Origin: Clostridia bacterium
GTDB lineage: Bacteria; Bacillota_A; Clostridia; Christensenellales; Borkfalkiaceae
Assembly (NCBI GenBank): GCA_017462825.1
Contig: JAFTQI010000022.1
Span: 27,283 to 91,282, forward strand
Length of the DNA stretch: 64,000 bases
Direction: 5' to 3'
Made by a program: the position numbers and the translations under genes. The number at the start of each line of letters is the position of its first letter. Position 1 is the stretch's first letter. Positions 9,883 to 17,747 of this stretch are shown piece after piece. Below the pieces are notes generated by a model. The model did no database searches and was not told the DNA's origin. It saw only the letters and a list, made by a program, of their open reading frames with translations.

Positions 9883-9911
9883 TTGACATACCAGTATGCT
9901 GGTATTATAAT
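9883..9911 (+). promoter_or_regulatory. Promoter of the 9934 XRE gene with palindromic operator filling the spacer
   Basis: TTGACA (9883-9888) and TATAAT (9906-9911) have the ideal 17-base spacer. Bases 9888-9905 form the perfect inverted repeat ATACCAG-TATG-CTGGTAT, so a bound repressor would cover both promoter elements. A half site lies at 9860-9866. Confidence 0.85.
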
Positions 9912-9933
9912 ATAACAAAAAGGAGAGAAAAAT

Positions 9934-10173
9934 ATGAAATATTACGAAGCCGTGGGGATTCGATTAAACGAATTATTAAAAGAAAAGGGAATTACGAAAA
10001 AGGAGATTGCGAGAAAAACGGAAATATCTTATCGGTGTGTTTTGCGTATATCGAAAGGGCAATCGAGTAGAATATCCTTGGTTCGTTTTTATCAAATATG
10101 CAAAGCGATAGAAATTCCGCCGGACGTTTTTTTCGATTCGCCGTTGTTCGATTTTGGAAAATTGGAAAAGTAA
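9934..10173 (+). CDS. XRE-family helix-turn-helix protein
   Basis: The 79-residue protein reads as an XRE domain: 'LLKEKGITKKEIARKTEISYRCVLRISKGQSSRISLVRFYQICKA'. Its promoter at 9883 carries a perfect operator in the spacer, so it is tightly regulated, either by itself or by the divergent XRE protein at 9627. AAAAAGGAGAG lies at good spacing from the ATG. The three XRE genes here form a small regulatory island between gyrA and glyS, with no enzyme gene attached. Confidence 0.8.
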   Translation: MKYYEAVGIRLNELLKEKGITKKEIARKTEISYRCVLRISKGQSSRISLVRFYQICKAIEIPPDVFFDSPLFDFGKLEK

Positions 10174-10177
10174 AAAA

Positions 10178-10212
10178 GAGCAGGGACGCGTTCAACGCGT
10201 CCCTGCCCCCGT
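10178..10212. terminator. Terminator between convergent XRE gene and glyS
   Basis: GCAGGGACGCG-TTCAA-CGCGTCCCTGC forms an 11-bp GC-rich stem, flanked by A's at 10172-10177 and a short T run at 10212-10216. It serves both directions. Confidence 0.8.
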
Positions 10213-10232
10213 CTTTTGACGGAATTTCTCGA

Positions 10233-11633
10233 TTAAAATTCGATTTTTTCTTGTACGTACGCAATCGCTTCGTCAATGCTTACGCGGATTTGTTCCATCG
10301 TATCTCTGTCGCGCACCGTTACGGTGTTGTCTTCCAAGGTTTGGAAGTCAATCGTTACGCAGAACGGCGTGCCGATTTCATCTTGACGGCGGTAACGCTT
10401 ACCAATCGAACCCGTGATATCGTACGTGGTGGGAAATTTCTTCATCATCTTCGCGTACACTTCGTCCGCTTTTTCGGAAAGGTTCTTTTGCAAGGGAAGT
10501 ACGGCGCATTTGTAAGGCGCAAGGAAAGGATGCAAACGAAGTACCGTACGGATATCGTTCTTTTCCGCGTCCACAACCTCTTCGTCATACGCGTCCGTAA
10601 GGAACGCAAGCACGACGCGGTCAGCACCCAAAGAGGGTTCTACAACGTAGGGGACGTATCTTTCGCCCGTTACAGGGTCTACGTAATCGATGGGCTTGCC
10701 GCACTCTTTCGCGTGTTGGCTCAAATCGTAGTCCGTTCTGTCGGCAACACCCCAAAGTTCCCCCCAGCCGAACGCGAAACGGTATTCAAAGTCCGTCGTT
10801 GCTTTGGAATAGAAGCAAAGCTCTTCGGGCGAGTGGTCGCGAAGGTGCAGGTTTTCCGCTTTCATACCCAAGGAAAGCAACCAATCGCGGCAAAAATCTT
10901 TCCAATACGCAAACCACTCCAAATCGGTGCCGGGTTTGCAGAAGAATTCGAGTTCCATTTGTTCAAATTCACGGGTACGGAACGTAAAGTTACCGGGCGT
11001 GATTTCGTTACGGAAGGATTTACCTATCTGCGCGATACCGAAAGGTACGCGCAGACGCGTTGCACGTTGTACGTTGGCAAAGTTCACGAAGATACCTTGC
11101 GCCGTTTCGGGGCGAAGGTATACCGTGTTTGCCGAATCTTCCGTTACGCCTTGGAAGGTTTTGAACATCAAATTGAATTTTCTAATCGACGTGAAATCGG
11201 AGTTGCCGCAAATAGGGCAAACGATTTTGTGTTCGGTAATAAACGCTTCAAGCGCGTCGTTATCCATACTTTCCACTTTTACGTCCAAACCCTTTTTCGC
11301 TACGTACGCTTCGACGAGTTGGTCGGCTCTGTGGCGCGCCTTACAGGACTTACAGTCCATAAGGGGGTCGGAGAAACCGCCAAGGTGTCCCGAAGCTTTC
11401 CACGTGCGGGTGTTCATCAAAATAGCGCAATCCACGCCCGTGTTGTACGGGTTTTCTTGTACAAATTTTTTCCACCAAGCTTTCTTTACGTTGTTTTTCA
11501 GTTCTACGCCCAAAGGACCGTAATCCCACGTGTTGGCAAGACCGCCGTAAATTTCGCTGCCGGGGAAGATAAAACCGCGCGTTTTGCAAAGGGAAACGAG
11601 TTTGTCCATCGTAACCGCTCTTTTTTCAGCCAT
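10233..11633 (-). CDS. glyS: Glycine-tRNA ligase, homodimeric (alpha2) type
   Basis: The 466-residue enzyme charges tRNA-Gly. Class II motifs are visible: motif 1 region '[20 protein letters not shown]', motif 2 '[26 protein letters not shown]' and motif 3 '[14 protein letters not shown]'. The length and single chain match the homodimeric form of Firmicutes such as Clostridium and Bacteroidetes-like lineages, not the alpha2beta2 enzyme. A 'CKSC...CPICGN' cysteine set sits in the insertion, plausibly binding zinc. The start at 11633 has AGGAGA upstream on the reverse strand. Its promoter is at 11676-11704 and there is no room for a T-box leader. Confidence 0.96.
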   Translation of the reverse strand: MAEKRAVTMDKLVSLCKTRGFIFPGSEIYGGLANTWDYGPLGVELKNNVKKAWWKKFVQENPYNTGVDCAILMNTRTWKASGHLGGFSDPLMDCKSCKARHRADQLVEAYVAKKGLDVKVESMDNDALEAFITEHKIVCPICGNSDFTSIRKFNLMFKTFQGVTEDSANTVYLRPETAQGIFVNFANVQRATRLRVPFGIAQIGKSFRNEITPGNFTFRTREFEQMELEFFCKPGTDLEWFAYWKDFCRDWLLSLGMKAENLHLRDHSPEELCFYSKATTDFEYRFAFGWGELWGVADRTDYDLSQHAKECGKPIDYVDPVTGERYVPYVVEPSLGADRVVLAFLTDAYDEEVVDAEKNDIRTVLRLHPFLAPYKCAVLPLQKNLSEKADEVYAKMMKKFPTTYDITGSIGKRYRRQDEIGTPFCVTIDFQTLEDNTVTVRDRDTMEQIRVSIDEAIAYVQEKIEF

Positions 11634-11675
11634 AATACAATTCTCCTTTACGTCTAAAACTTGACTATCGACTTT

Positions 11676-11704
11676 ATTATACGTTTTTTACGTAGTAAAG
11701 TCAA
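11676..11704 (-). promoter_or_regulatory. Promoter of glyS
   Basis: On the reverse strand TTGACT (11699-11704) and TATAAT (11676-11681) are 17 bases apart. The transcript start would be about 35-40 bases before the coding start. Confidence 0.8.
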
Positions 11705-11827
11705 ACGAAAGGGGGTTGTTTTACGTGAAAAAATCTTTTTTCGACGCCGTTTTTCTTTATTTTTCCAAACGTTTGCAAATTTTGCGAAAAATAATAAAAA
11801 AAATTATAAAAAACATTGAGAGAACTA

Positions 11828-11856
11828 TTCCATTTTTTGAAAAGATGTGCTATAAT
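11828..11856 (+). promoter_or_regulatory. Probable promoter of fhs
   Basis: TATAAT at 11851-11856 is preceded by TGC, an extended -10; the -35 position (TTCCAT) is poor. It is the same extended -10 type seen at 2771 and 4288. Confidence 0.55.
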
Positions 11857-11883
11857 GATAGATGAGAAAATAGCGTTAATATA

Positions 11884-11940
11884 GCCGTTTGCGCTTACTC
11901 ACGCATTATGCGCGTATAAAAAGCGCAAAGCAAAACGGTT
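11884..11940 (+). promoter_or_regulatory. Hairpin-forming 5' leader of fhs
   Basis: The leader holds nested complementarity: GCCGT/ACGGT outside, TTTGCGCTT/AAGCGCAAA (9 bp) inside and ACGC/GCGcGT at the tip. It lies just before the AAAGGAG of fhs. It does not resemble the ZTP or tetrahydrofolate riboswitch, both of which I looked for because they control this pathway. Confidence 0.45.
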
Positions 11941-11958
11941 TACAAAGGAGAAGTGTAA

Positions 11959-13614
11959 ATGCTTTCGGATATTGAAATTGCGGAATCCGCCGAGCTTATC
12001 GATATTCGCGAAGTCGCGAAAAAGCTCGGTCTGAACGAAGCGGATTTGGAATTATACGGAAAATACAAGGCAAAAATTACGTTGCCGAAAAATGCGGAAC
12101 GGAAAGCGAAGCTCGTGTTGGTAACGGCAATCAACCCCACCGCTTCGGGCGAAGGGAAAACTACCGTTTCCATCGGACTTGGCGACGGGCTTGCAAAAAT
12201 CGGGAAATCGGTATGTCTTGCCCTGCGCGAACCGTCTTTGGGTCCCGTATTCGGTATGAAAGGGGGAGCGGCAGGCGGCGGTTATGCCCAAGTTGTGCCG
12301 ATGAGCGATATCAATTTGCATTTTACGGGGGATTTGCACGCGATTACCGCGGCGAACAACCTGCTTTGCGCACTTGTGGATAATCATATTTTCCGCGGTA
12401 ACGCGCTGAAAATCGATTTGGATAATATCTATTTCCACCGTTGTATGGATATGAACGAACGCCAGCTTATCAACGTAACGGTAGGCAAAAACGGGCGCGG
12501 CGTGGAAAGAGAGGACCATTTCGATATCACGGCGGCAAGCGAAGTGATGGCGGTGTTGTGTCTTGCTACCGATTTGGACGATTTGAAAAGACGGCTCGGC
12601 AATATCATTATCGGCTTGAATACGGACGGGGAATACGTTTTTGCAAGAGAAATTCCCGGCGCGGTAGGCTCGATGGCGGTGCTGTTGAAAGAAGCGATGA
12701 AGCCCAATCTTGTCCAAACGCTCGAACATACGCCTGCGATTATTCACGGCGGTCCGTTTGCGAATATCGCGCACGGCTGCAACAGCGTACAGGCGACGTA
12801 CGCGGCGATGAGCCTTGCCGATTACGCGATTACCGAAGCGGGCTTCGGCGCGGACTTGGGTGCGGAGAAATTCTTGGACGCGAAATGCCGTAAGGCGGGT
12901 ATCGAACCCGATTGCGTGGTCATCGTGGCTACGGTAAAGGCACTCAAATTGCACGGCGGCGCAGACAAAGCGACGCTTGCCCAAGAAAACCTTGAAGCGC
13001 TCGCAAAGGGTATGCCCAATCTTTTGAAACATATCGAAAATATCCAAAACGTATACAAAAAGCCCGTCGTCGTGGCGATGAACAGATTTTTCACCGATAC
13101 GCAGGCGGAAACGGACTACGTTATCGAAACGGTGCGCGCGGCAGGTTCTACGGCGGTGTTCACCGACGTATTCTTAAAGGGTGGTGAAGGCGGTAAAGAG
13201 CTTGCGGAAGAAGTGGTAAAGGCTTGTGAAATTCCCTCCAAGCTCTGCTTCCCGTACGAATTGAACGAGAGCGTTTGCGAAAAAATCCAAAAGCTCGCGC
13301 AAAAGATTTACGGCGCGGACGGCGTGGATTTCTCGGAAGAGGCGCTTGCGAAAATTAAGACGATTGAAGAAAAGGGCTACGGCGACAAACCGATTATTGT
13401 GGCGAAAACGCAATATTCTCTTTCGGATAACGCGGAGCTTATCGGCAGACCCACGGGTTTCAGAATCACGGTGCGCGACGTTATGCTGAAAGGCGGCGCA
13501 GGGTTTATCGTAGCCATTGCAGGCAAGATTATGCTGATGCCCGGGCTGGGCGCGCGTCCCGCGGCGGAGAAAATCGACCTTTTGTCCGACGGCACGATTG
13601 TAGGCTTGTCTTAA
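11959..13614 (+). CDS. fhs: Formate-tetrahydrofolate ligase
   Basis: This 551-residue cytoplasmic enzyme makes 10-formyl-tetrahydrofolate from formate, ATP and THF, feeding purine and initiator-tRNA formylation or the acetogenic methyl branch. The P-loop 'TASGEGKTTVSIGLGDGL' is near residues 56-73, followed by 'REPSLGPVFGMKGGAAGGGYAQV', and the C-terminal 'PGLGARPAAEKIDL' closes the protein as usual. Length matches the family. AAAGGAG lies 8 bases before the ATG. It stands in its own transcription unit with a structured leader; glnS follows after 71 bases and may be cotranscribed. Confidence 0.97.
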   Translation: MLSDIEIAESAELIDIREVAKKLGLNEADLELYGKYKAKITLPKNAERKAKLVLVTAINPTASGEGKTTVSIGLGDGLAKIGKSVCLALREPSLGPVFGMKGGAAGGGYAQVVPMSDINLHFTGDLHAITAANNLLCALVDNHIFRGNALKIDLDNIYFHRCMDMNERQLINVTVGKNGRGVEREDHFDITAASEVMAVLCLATDLDDLKRRLGNIIIGLNTDGEYVFAREIPGAVGSMAVLLKEAMKPNLVQTLEHTPAIIHGGPFANIAHGCNSVQATYAAMSLADYAITEAGFGADLGAEKFLDAKCRKAGIEPDCVVIVATVKALKLHGGADKATLAQENLEALAKGMPNLLKHIENIQNVYKKPVVVAMNRFFTDTQAETDYVIETVRAAGSTAVFTDVFLKGGEGGKELAEEVVKACEIPSKLCFPYELNESVCEKIQKLAQKIYGADGVDFSEEALAKIKTIEEKGYGDKPIIVAKTQYSLSDNAELIGRPTGFRITVRDVMLKGGAGFIVAIAGKIMLMPGLGARPAAEKIDLLSDGTIVGLS

Positions 13615-13685
13615 AGAGTGCAGCGCCAAAACTTTACTGATAACGGTAATTCCGTTTTAACGCACGATTAAAAGTAGAGAAGAAT

Positions 13686-15320
13686 ATGAAAACGATTGAA
13701 GCAACCAACTTTATAGAACAAATCATCAACGACGATATCGAAAACGGAAAGATTGGCGCGGTGCAAACGCGTTTCCCGCCCGAACCGAACGGTTATTTGC
13801 ATATCGGACATATCAAGAGTATGCTCGTTAATTTCGGTACGGCGAAAAAGTACGACGGTAAATGCAATCTCTTTTTCGACGACACAAATCCGTCCAAGGA
13901 AAAGACGGAATTCGTGGACGCAATCCGCAAGGATATCGAGTGGGTGGGCTACGAGTGGGCGGATGAAAAGTACGCTTCCGACTTTTTCGATATCATTTAC
14001 GAATACGCGGAAAAGCTCATTTGCGATAATAAAGCGTTCGTGTGCGATTTATCGCCCGAACAAATCAGCGCTACGCGCGGCACGCTTACCGAAGCGGGCA
14101 AGGAAAGTCCGTATAGAAACCGCAGCGTAGAAGAGAATTTGACGCTGTTTAGAGAAATGAAAGCGGGCAAATATCCCGACGGCAGCAAATGTCTGCGCGC
14201 GAAAATCGATATGGCTTCGCCCAATATGAATATGCGCGACCCCGTTATCTACCGTATCTTGCGCGCGACGCATCACCGTACGGGGGATAAATGGTGTATC
14301 TATCCGATGTACGACTACGCGCACCCCATTTGCGATTATTTGCAGGGCGTAACGCACTCTTTGTGTACGCTTGAATTCGAAGACCACAGACCGCTTTACG
14401 ATTGGGTGGGTATCCACCTTGGGTTTGCGCCCAAGCCCCGACAAATCGAATTTGCCCGTCTTGCGGTAACGAACACGGTTATGAGTAAGCGGTATTTGAA
14501 AAAGCTCGTGGAAGAAGGACACGTACACGGCTGGGACGACCCGCGTATGCCCACGGTGGCAGGGCTTCGAAACCGCGGCGTTCCCCCCGAAGCGTTGCTT
14601 GATTTTTGCACGAAAATCGGTATCGTAAAAGCCAATTCCGAGTGTCAGCTTTCCTATTTGGAAGCGTGTATTCGCGATAATCTCAACGCGAACGCGGAAC
14701 GCGCGATGGCGGTGCTTGAACCGTTAAAGGTAACGATTACCAATTACGTTGGGGAAGAATTGCTCGATTCGGCGATTCATCCATTGAAGCCCGAACTCGG
14801 CGTAAGAAAGGTGGCGTTTTCCAACGTAGTATATATTGATAAAGCGGATTTCTCTCTCAATCCACCGCCCAAATATCAGCGTTTGAAGATGGACGGATAC
14901 GTGCGCTTGAAAGGCGCGTACATTATCCATTGCGACGACGTGGTTTTGGACGAAAACGGGGAAGTGGCGGAGCTGAAATGTTCGTACGTACCCGAAAGCC
15001 GTTCGGCAAGCGACACAAGCGGTATCAAGGTGAAAGGCACGATTCAATGGGTGGACGGTAAGACGGGCGTAGACGCGGAAATCCGTCGTTACGGATATCT
15101 TTTGAAAGATGCGGAATACCCCGGTCAAGATTTTGGTGAGCGTATGAATTTGGACAGCGAACGTATTTATTACGGTAAAGCGGAGCCGTATTTGGCGGAA
15201 AGCGAAGAAAATAAAGCGTTCCAGCTGATGCGCGTAGGCTATTATAAAAAATGTACGGACGATAAGGGCGGCTTGGTGCTTTCCGAAATCGTTTCGCTCA
15301 AAGATAATTTCAATAAGTAA
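13686..15320 (+). CDS. glnS: Glutamine-tRNA ligase
   Basis: The 544-residue class I synthetase shows 'RFPPEPNGYLHIGHIKSM' with HIGH at residues 39-42 and 'VMSKRYLKKLVEEGHVHGWDDPRMPT' with the KMSKS-type MSKR near 264-268. This is the GlnRS and not GluRS pattern, and the two beta-barrel anticodon domains are complete to the C terminus. GlnRS is a relatively late arrival in Firmicutes, many of which amidate Glu-tRNA-Gln instead, so its presence implies a direct charging route here. Downstream the membrane protein gene follows after 26 bases with its own AGGAG. Confidence 0.96.
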   Translation: MKTIEATNFIEQIINDDIENGKIGAVQTRFPPEPNGYLHIGHIKSMLVNFGTAKKYDGKCNLFFDDTNPSKEKTEFVDAIRKDIEWVGYEWADEKYASDFFDIIYEYAEKLICDNKAFVCDLSPEQISATRGTLTEAGKESPYRNRSVEENLTLFREMKAGKYPDGSKCLRAKIDMASPNMNMRDPVIYRILRATHHRTGDKWCIYPMYDYAHPICDYLQGVTHSLCTLEFEDHRPLYDWVGIHLGFAPKPRQIEFARLAVTNTVMSKRYLKKLVEEGHVHGWDDPRMPTVAGLRNRGVPPEALLDFCTKIGIVKANSECQLSYLEACIRDNLNANAERAMAVLEPLKVTITNYVGEELLDSAIHPLKPELGVRKVAFSNVVYIDKADFSLNPPPKYQRLKMDGYVRLKGAYIIHCDDVVLDENGEVAELKCSYVPESRSASDTSGIKVKGTIQWVDGKTGVDAEIRRYGYLLKDAEYPGQDFGERMNLDSERIYYGKAEPYLAESEENKAFQLMRVGYYKKCTDDKGGLVLSEIVSLKDNFNK

Positions 15321-15346
15321 GTTTCAAATAAAAGTAGGAGTAAAAA

Positions 15347-16681
15347 ATGACGCAATTCTATTCGATTCTGACAACAGAAGCGGATGCGGGCGGCGGCTTC
15401 TTGCAATTTTTGCCGATTATTTTGTTGGCGGTATGCGGTGTGATTCTGCTTATATCTTTTATCGTCGGTTACAAAAAGGGCGGTAAAAAGGTAAGTTGGG
15501 CAGGGCTTGTATGGCTTACCGCGGCGCTCGCGTTTTGCCTATTGCAAGGTATGATAGGCGGCGGTGTGGCTTCCGCAATGCAAAGTTCCCTTTCGAATAT
15601 GGCGGGGGGATTCGGCTTGGAAGGGGATTCGCTCGTCGCGCTGACGGACGGACTCGTTTCTTTCGTGCCCGCTTTCGTTGTCGCGCTCGGTTGTATCTTG
15701 GTCGTTATGCTCGTGTACGGGCTGTTGAGTTTACGCTTCCGTCCGAAAATTAAAATGATTCCCAAAAACGCCGACGTGTACGTAATGGATGAAGACGGCG
15801 TGGAATACGACGAAGATTACGTAGATTACGACGATTATGAGAATTATACGACGCGTAAAATGCCAATGCGCGTCAACTGCGAAACGCCGGGTTTCGGTAC
15901 GCGGTTGGTAGGCGGTTTGCTTTGCCTTATCAATGCGTTGATGGTTATCGTTACGGTGCTTGCTATCGGCGTGTTCTTGCTCAACGCCACGTCCTTAAAA
16001 GACGGCGCTCTTTCGTTCCTGTTTACCTTCGACGTGGGCGGCGTAGTCATTATGCCGATATTCGTTACGTTTGCTTCAAAGTATGCGCTCGACGTATTCT
16101 TAATCGGCGTGCTGATTGCCTTTGCTTGTAAGGGTAGAAGAAACGGTTTAACGGAATCGTTGCGTGGATTCTTGAAGTTCGTGGGGCTGGTAGCGGTGTG
16201 CTTTTGCTTCTACTTGCCGTTCTCGGCTATGGCGTCGGAAACGGGCGTAGGATTCTTGTACGAACTTACTTCACGTTGCGTAAACGCTATCGTCAAGATT
16301 TTCGGTGAAAGCTCGTTTGCTTGGCTTGCGCCTATCCTTGGAAAATTGCTGGCGGGATTGTTGTTGGCGGCGATAACGATTGTGATATTCGTGCTGATAA
16401 ATTGGCTGCTGAAAAAGGTGGCGGATTGGTCGGTAAAACACTCGTTTACCCGTATTGTGGACGGCGTGCTCGCTTCCGTAATCTATTTGATGATAGGGAT
16501 ACTCGTGTGTTTCTTGGTTTGGGCAGTTTGGTATTTGCTCGCCCGCTACGGGATTTTCCACGTAGAAGAACTGTTCACCGAAGACACAACACTTTCCAAC
16601 GGCGTGTTCAAATTGCTCGGCGGAATTATCGAACCGTTGCTTATAAAAATCGACCAAATGCTCGGTATTATTCCTGCATAA
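15347..16681 (+). CDS. Multi-span membrane protein of unknown function
   Basis: The 444-residue protein has about eight hydrophobic segments, beginning with 'FLPIILLAVCGVILLISFIV' near residue 21 and including pairs at about 90-125, 190-215, 240-260, 275-295, 325-350 and 370-395. An acidic, tyrosine-rich hydrophilic loop ('DEDGVEYDEDYVDYDDYENY') lies near residues 143-166 between spans. The layout loosely recalls CvpA-like proteins, but no diagnostic motif is visible, so I leave function open. AGTAGGAG precedes the ATG. It is the last gene of the fhs-glnS run and a terminator follows. Confidence 0.85.
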   Translation: MTQFYSILTTEADAGGGFLQFLPIILLAVCGVILLISFIVGYKKGGKKVSWAGLVWLTAALAFCLLQGMIGGGVASAMQSSLSNMAGGFGLEGDSLVALTDGLVSFVPAFVVALGCILVVMLVYGLLSLRFRPKIKMIPKNADVYVMDEDGVEYDEDYVDYDDYENYTTRKMPMRVNCETPGFGTRLVGGLLCLINALMVIVTVLAIGVFLLNATSLKDGALSFLFTFDVGGVVIMPIFVTFASKYALDVFLIGVLIAFACKGRRNGLTESLRGFLKFVGLVAVCFCFYLPFSAMASETGVGFLYELTSRCVNAIVKIFGESSFAWLAPILGKLLAGLLLAAITIVIFVLINWLLKKVADWSVKHSFTRIVDGVLASVIYLMIGILVCFLVWAVWYLLARYGIFHVEELFTEDTTLSNGVFKLLGGIIEPLLIKIDQMLGIIPA

Positions 16682-16699
16682 ACGTGAAAAACGAAATAA

Positions 16700-16730
16700 A
16701 AAGCGGACTGCTAACAGTCCGCTTTTATAT
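16700..16730. terminator. Terminator between the membrane protein and spoVT
   Basis: AAAAGCGGACTG-CTAA-CAGTCCGCTTTT is a near-perfect inverted repeat with A and T flanks, serving the two convergent genes. Confidence 0.85.
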
Positions 16731-16792
16731 TATAAAAACAAGCACCCAGGTACGCGACTAATTTCTTTCAACACATACACGGGCGTGTGCGT

Positions 16793-17338
16793 TTATTCGA
16801 ATTGATTGGCTAAAATATCCGCGGTAAGACGGGCGAGATTCATATCGCTACCATCCATTTTCGCACCGTCTTCTTTGGAAAGAACGGCAACCGCGCCCAA
16901 ACAATCGCCGCCCGAAACGATGGGAACGATAACTTGCGCCGTAACGCCTTCTTCACGGGATGACGTAAGCGGTATTACGTCGCCGCCTTCGGCTGCGTTG
17001 GCGATATAGCTGCGTCGTTCTTTCAATATTTTATCCATATCTTCGGAAAGACTCTTTCCGTCCAAATCCTTCTTTCCGTCGCCAAAAGCGTGCAAAACGC
17101 CGTCTGTATCGCAAATCACGGCGAGTTTTCCGCTCAAATCGTTCAAAGAACGCGCAGTGGCTTTGCTAAAACGTTCTAATGTGGCGATGGGCGAATACTT
17201 TTTCAGCATCAACTCGTCGCGGTCCGTAAATATTTCCAAAGGGTCGCCTTCTTTAATGCGGAGCGTCCTTCTGATTTCTTTTGGAATAACGACTCTGCCG
17301 AGTTCGTCAATTCTTCTAACAATACCGGTTGCTTTCAT
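16793..17338 (-). CDS. spoVT: Stage V sporulation protein T, AbrB-type regulator
   Basis: The N-terminal SpoVT-AbrB swapped-hairpin DNA-binding domain is clear: 'MKATGIVRRIDELGRVVIPKEIRRTLRIKEGDPLEIF'. A GAF-like domain follows (about residues 60-181), as in SpoVT, which controls late forespore genes and germination. Length (181) matches. The ATG at 17338 is preferred because GGAGG lies 7 bases upstream on the reverse strand; the longer reading frame adds 18 unusual residues. Its presence argues for a spore-forming ancestry, although SpoVT also persists in some lineages that have lost sporulation. Confidence 0.95.
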   Translation of the reverse strand: MKATGIVRRIDELGRVVIPKEIRRTLRIKEGDPLEIFTDRDELMLKKYSPIATLERFSKATARSLNDLSGKLAVICDTDGVLHAFGDGKKDLDGKSLSEDMDKILKERRSYIANAAEGGDVIPLTSSREEGVTAQVIVPIVSGGDCLGAVAVLSKEDGAKMDGSDMNLARLTADILANQFE

Positions 17339-17478
17339 AAAAAATCCTCCAATTACAAATATTTTGCGAAAGGATAAGGAAAATATACGCAAAAAGCGAA
17401 AAAAAAGGAAACGAAAGGAAAGGAAGCAAAAAAAGCAAATAATTTTTTATTTTTTTCGCAAAATTACGATAAAATGAG

Positions 17479-17507
17479 TTGACAAACGAAAGACATTAAG
17501 ATATAAT
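17479..17507 (+). promoter_or_regulatory. Promoter of tRNA-Leu
   Basis: TTGACA (17479-17484) and TATAAT (17502-17507) are 17 bases apart and end 13 bases before the mature tRNA. Confidence 0.9.
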
Positions 17508-17520
17508 AAAGTTCGTTAAT

Positions 17521-17605
17521 GCGGTCGTGGCGGAACTGGCAGACGCGCAAGACTAAGGATCTTGTGGGTAACTCCATGCAGGTTCAATTCCTGTCGACCG
17601 CACCA
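17521..17605 (+). tRNA. tRNA-Leu (anticodon AAG), phage integration site
   Basis: The acceptor stem GCGGTCG pairs with CGACCGC (17595-17601), and A-CCA (17602-17605) is encoded. The anticodon stem CAAGA/TCTTG closes the loop CTAAGGA, giving anticodon AAG. A long variable arm ('tgggtaactccatg') is typical of class II tRNAs such as Leu. The T arm to CCA is duplicated at 62151-62173, so a prophage sits in its 3' end but the gene is restored by the phage copy. Confidence 0.95.
17583..17605 (+). other. Left attachment site (attL core), 23 bp
   Basis: The segment starts 'ttcaattcctgtcgaccg' and runs through the encoded CCA. It is identical to 62151-62173; the flanking bases differ at once on both sides. 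Confidence 0.9.
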
Positions 17606-17610
17606 ATTGA

Positions 17611-17653
17611 GCAGTTTTTAGGGTAAAAAACCCCGAAAACTGCCTATTTTTTT
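17611..17653 (+). terminator. Terminator supplied by the prophage end for tRNA-Leu
   Basis: GCAGTTTTtaGGG pairs with CCCcgAAAACTGC and is followed by 'ctatttttttg'. It replaces the original downstream terminator, which now seems to lie at 62180 beyond the right att copy. Just right of it (17713-17734) are two copies of 'ttggggaaca', possible integrase arm sites. Confidence 0.75.
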
Positions 17654-17747
17654 GCCTTTATTCATTAAATTTTACACTATCTTGGAAATATTGTCAACGA
17701 TTTTCGATATATTTGGGGAACATTTTGGGGAACAAAATGCTCCTTTT

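Noticed and set aside
10098..11657. 519-codon forward ORF opposite glyS
   Set aside because: It is antisense to a clear glycyl-tRNA synthetase and has no domain pattern.
11634..11700. T-box leader before glyS
   Set aside because: Only about 40 bases lie between the promoter and the start, too short for a T-box; the spacer before glnS is too short as well.
11857..11958. ZTP or THF riboswitch before fhs
   Set aside because: The conserved core words of these riboswitches are absent.
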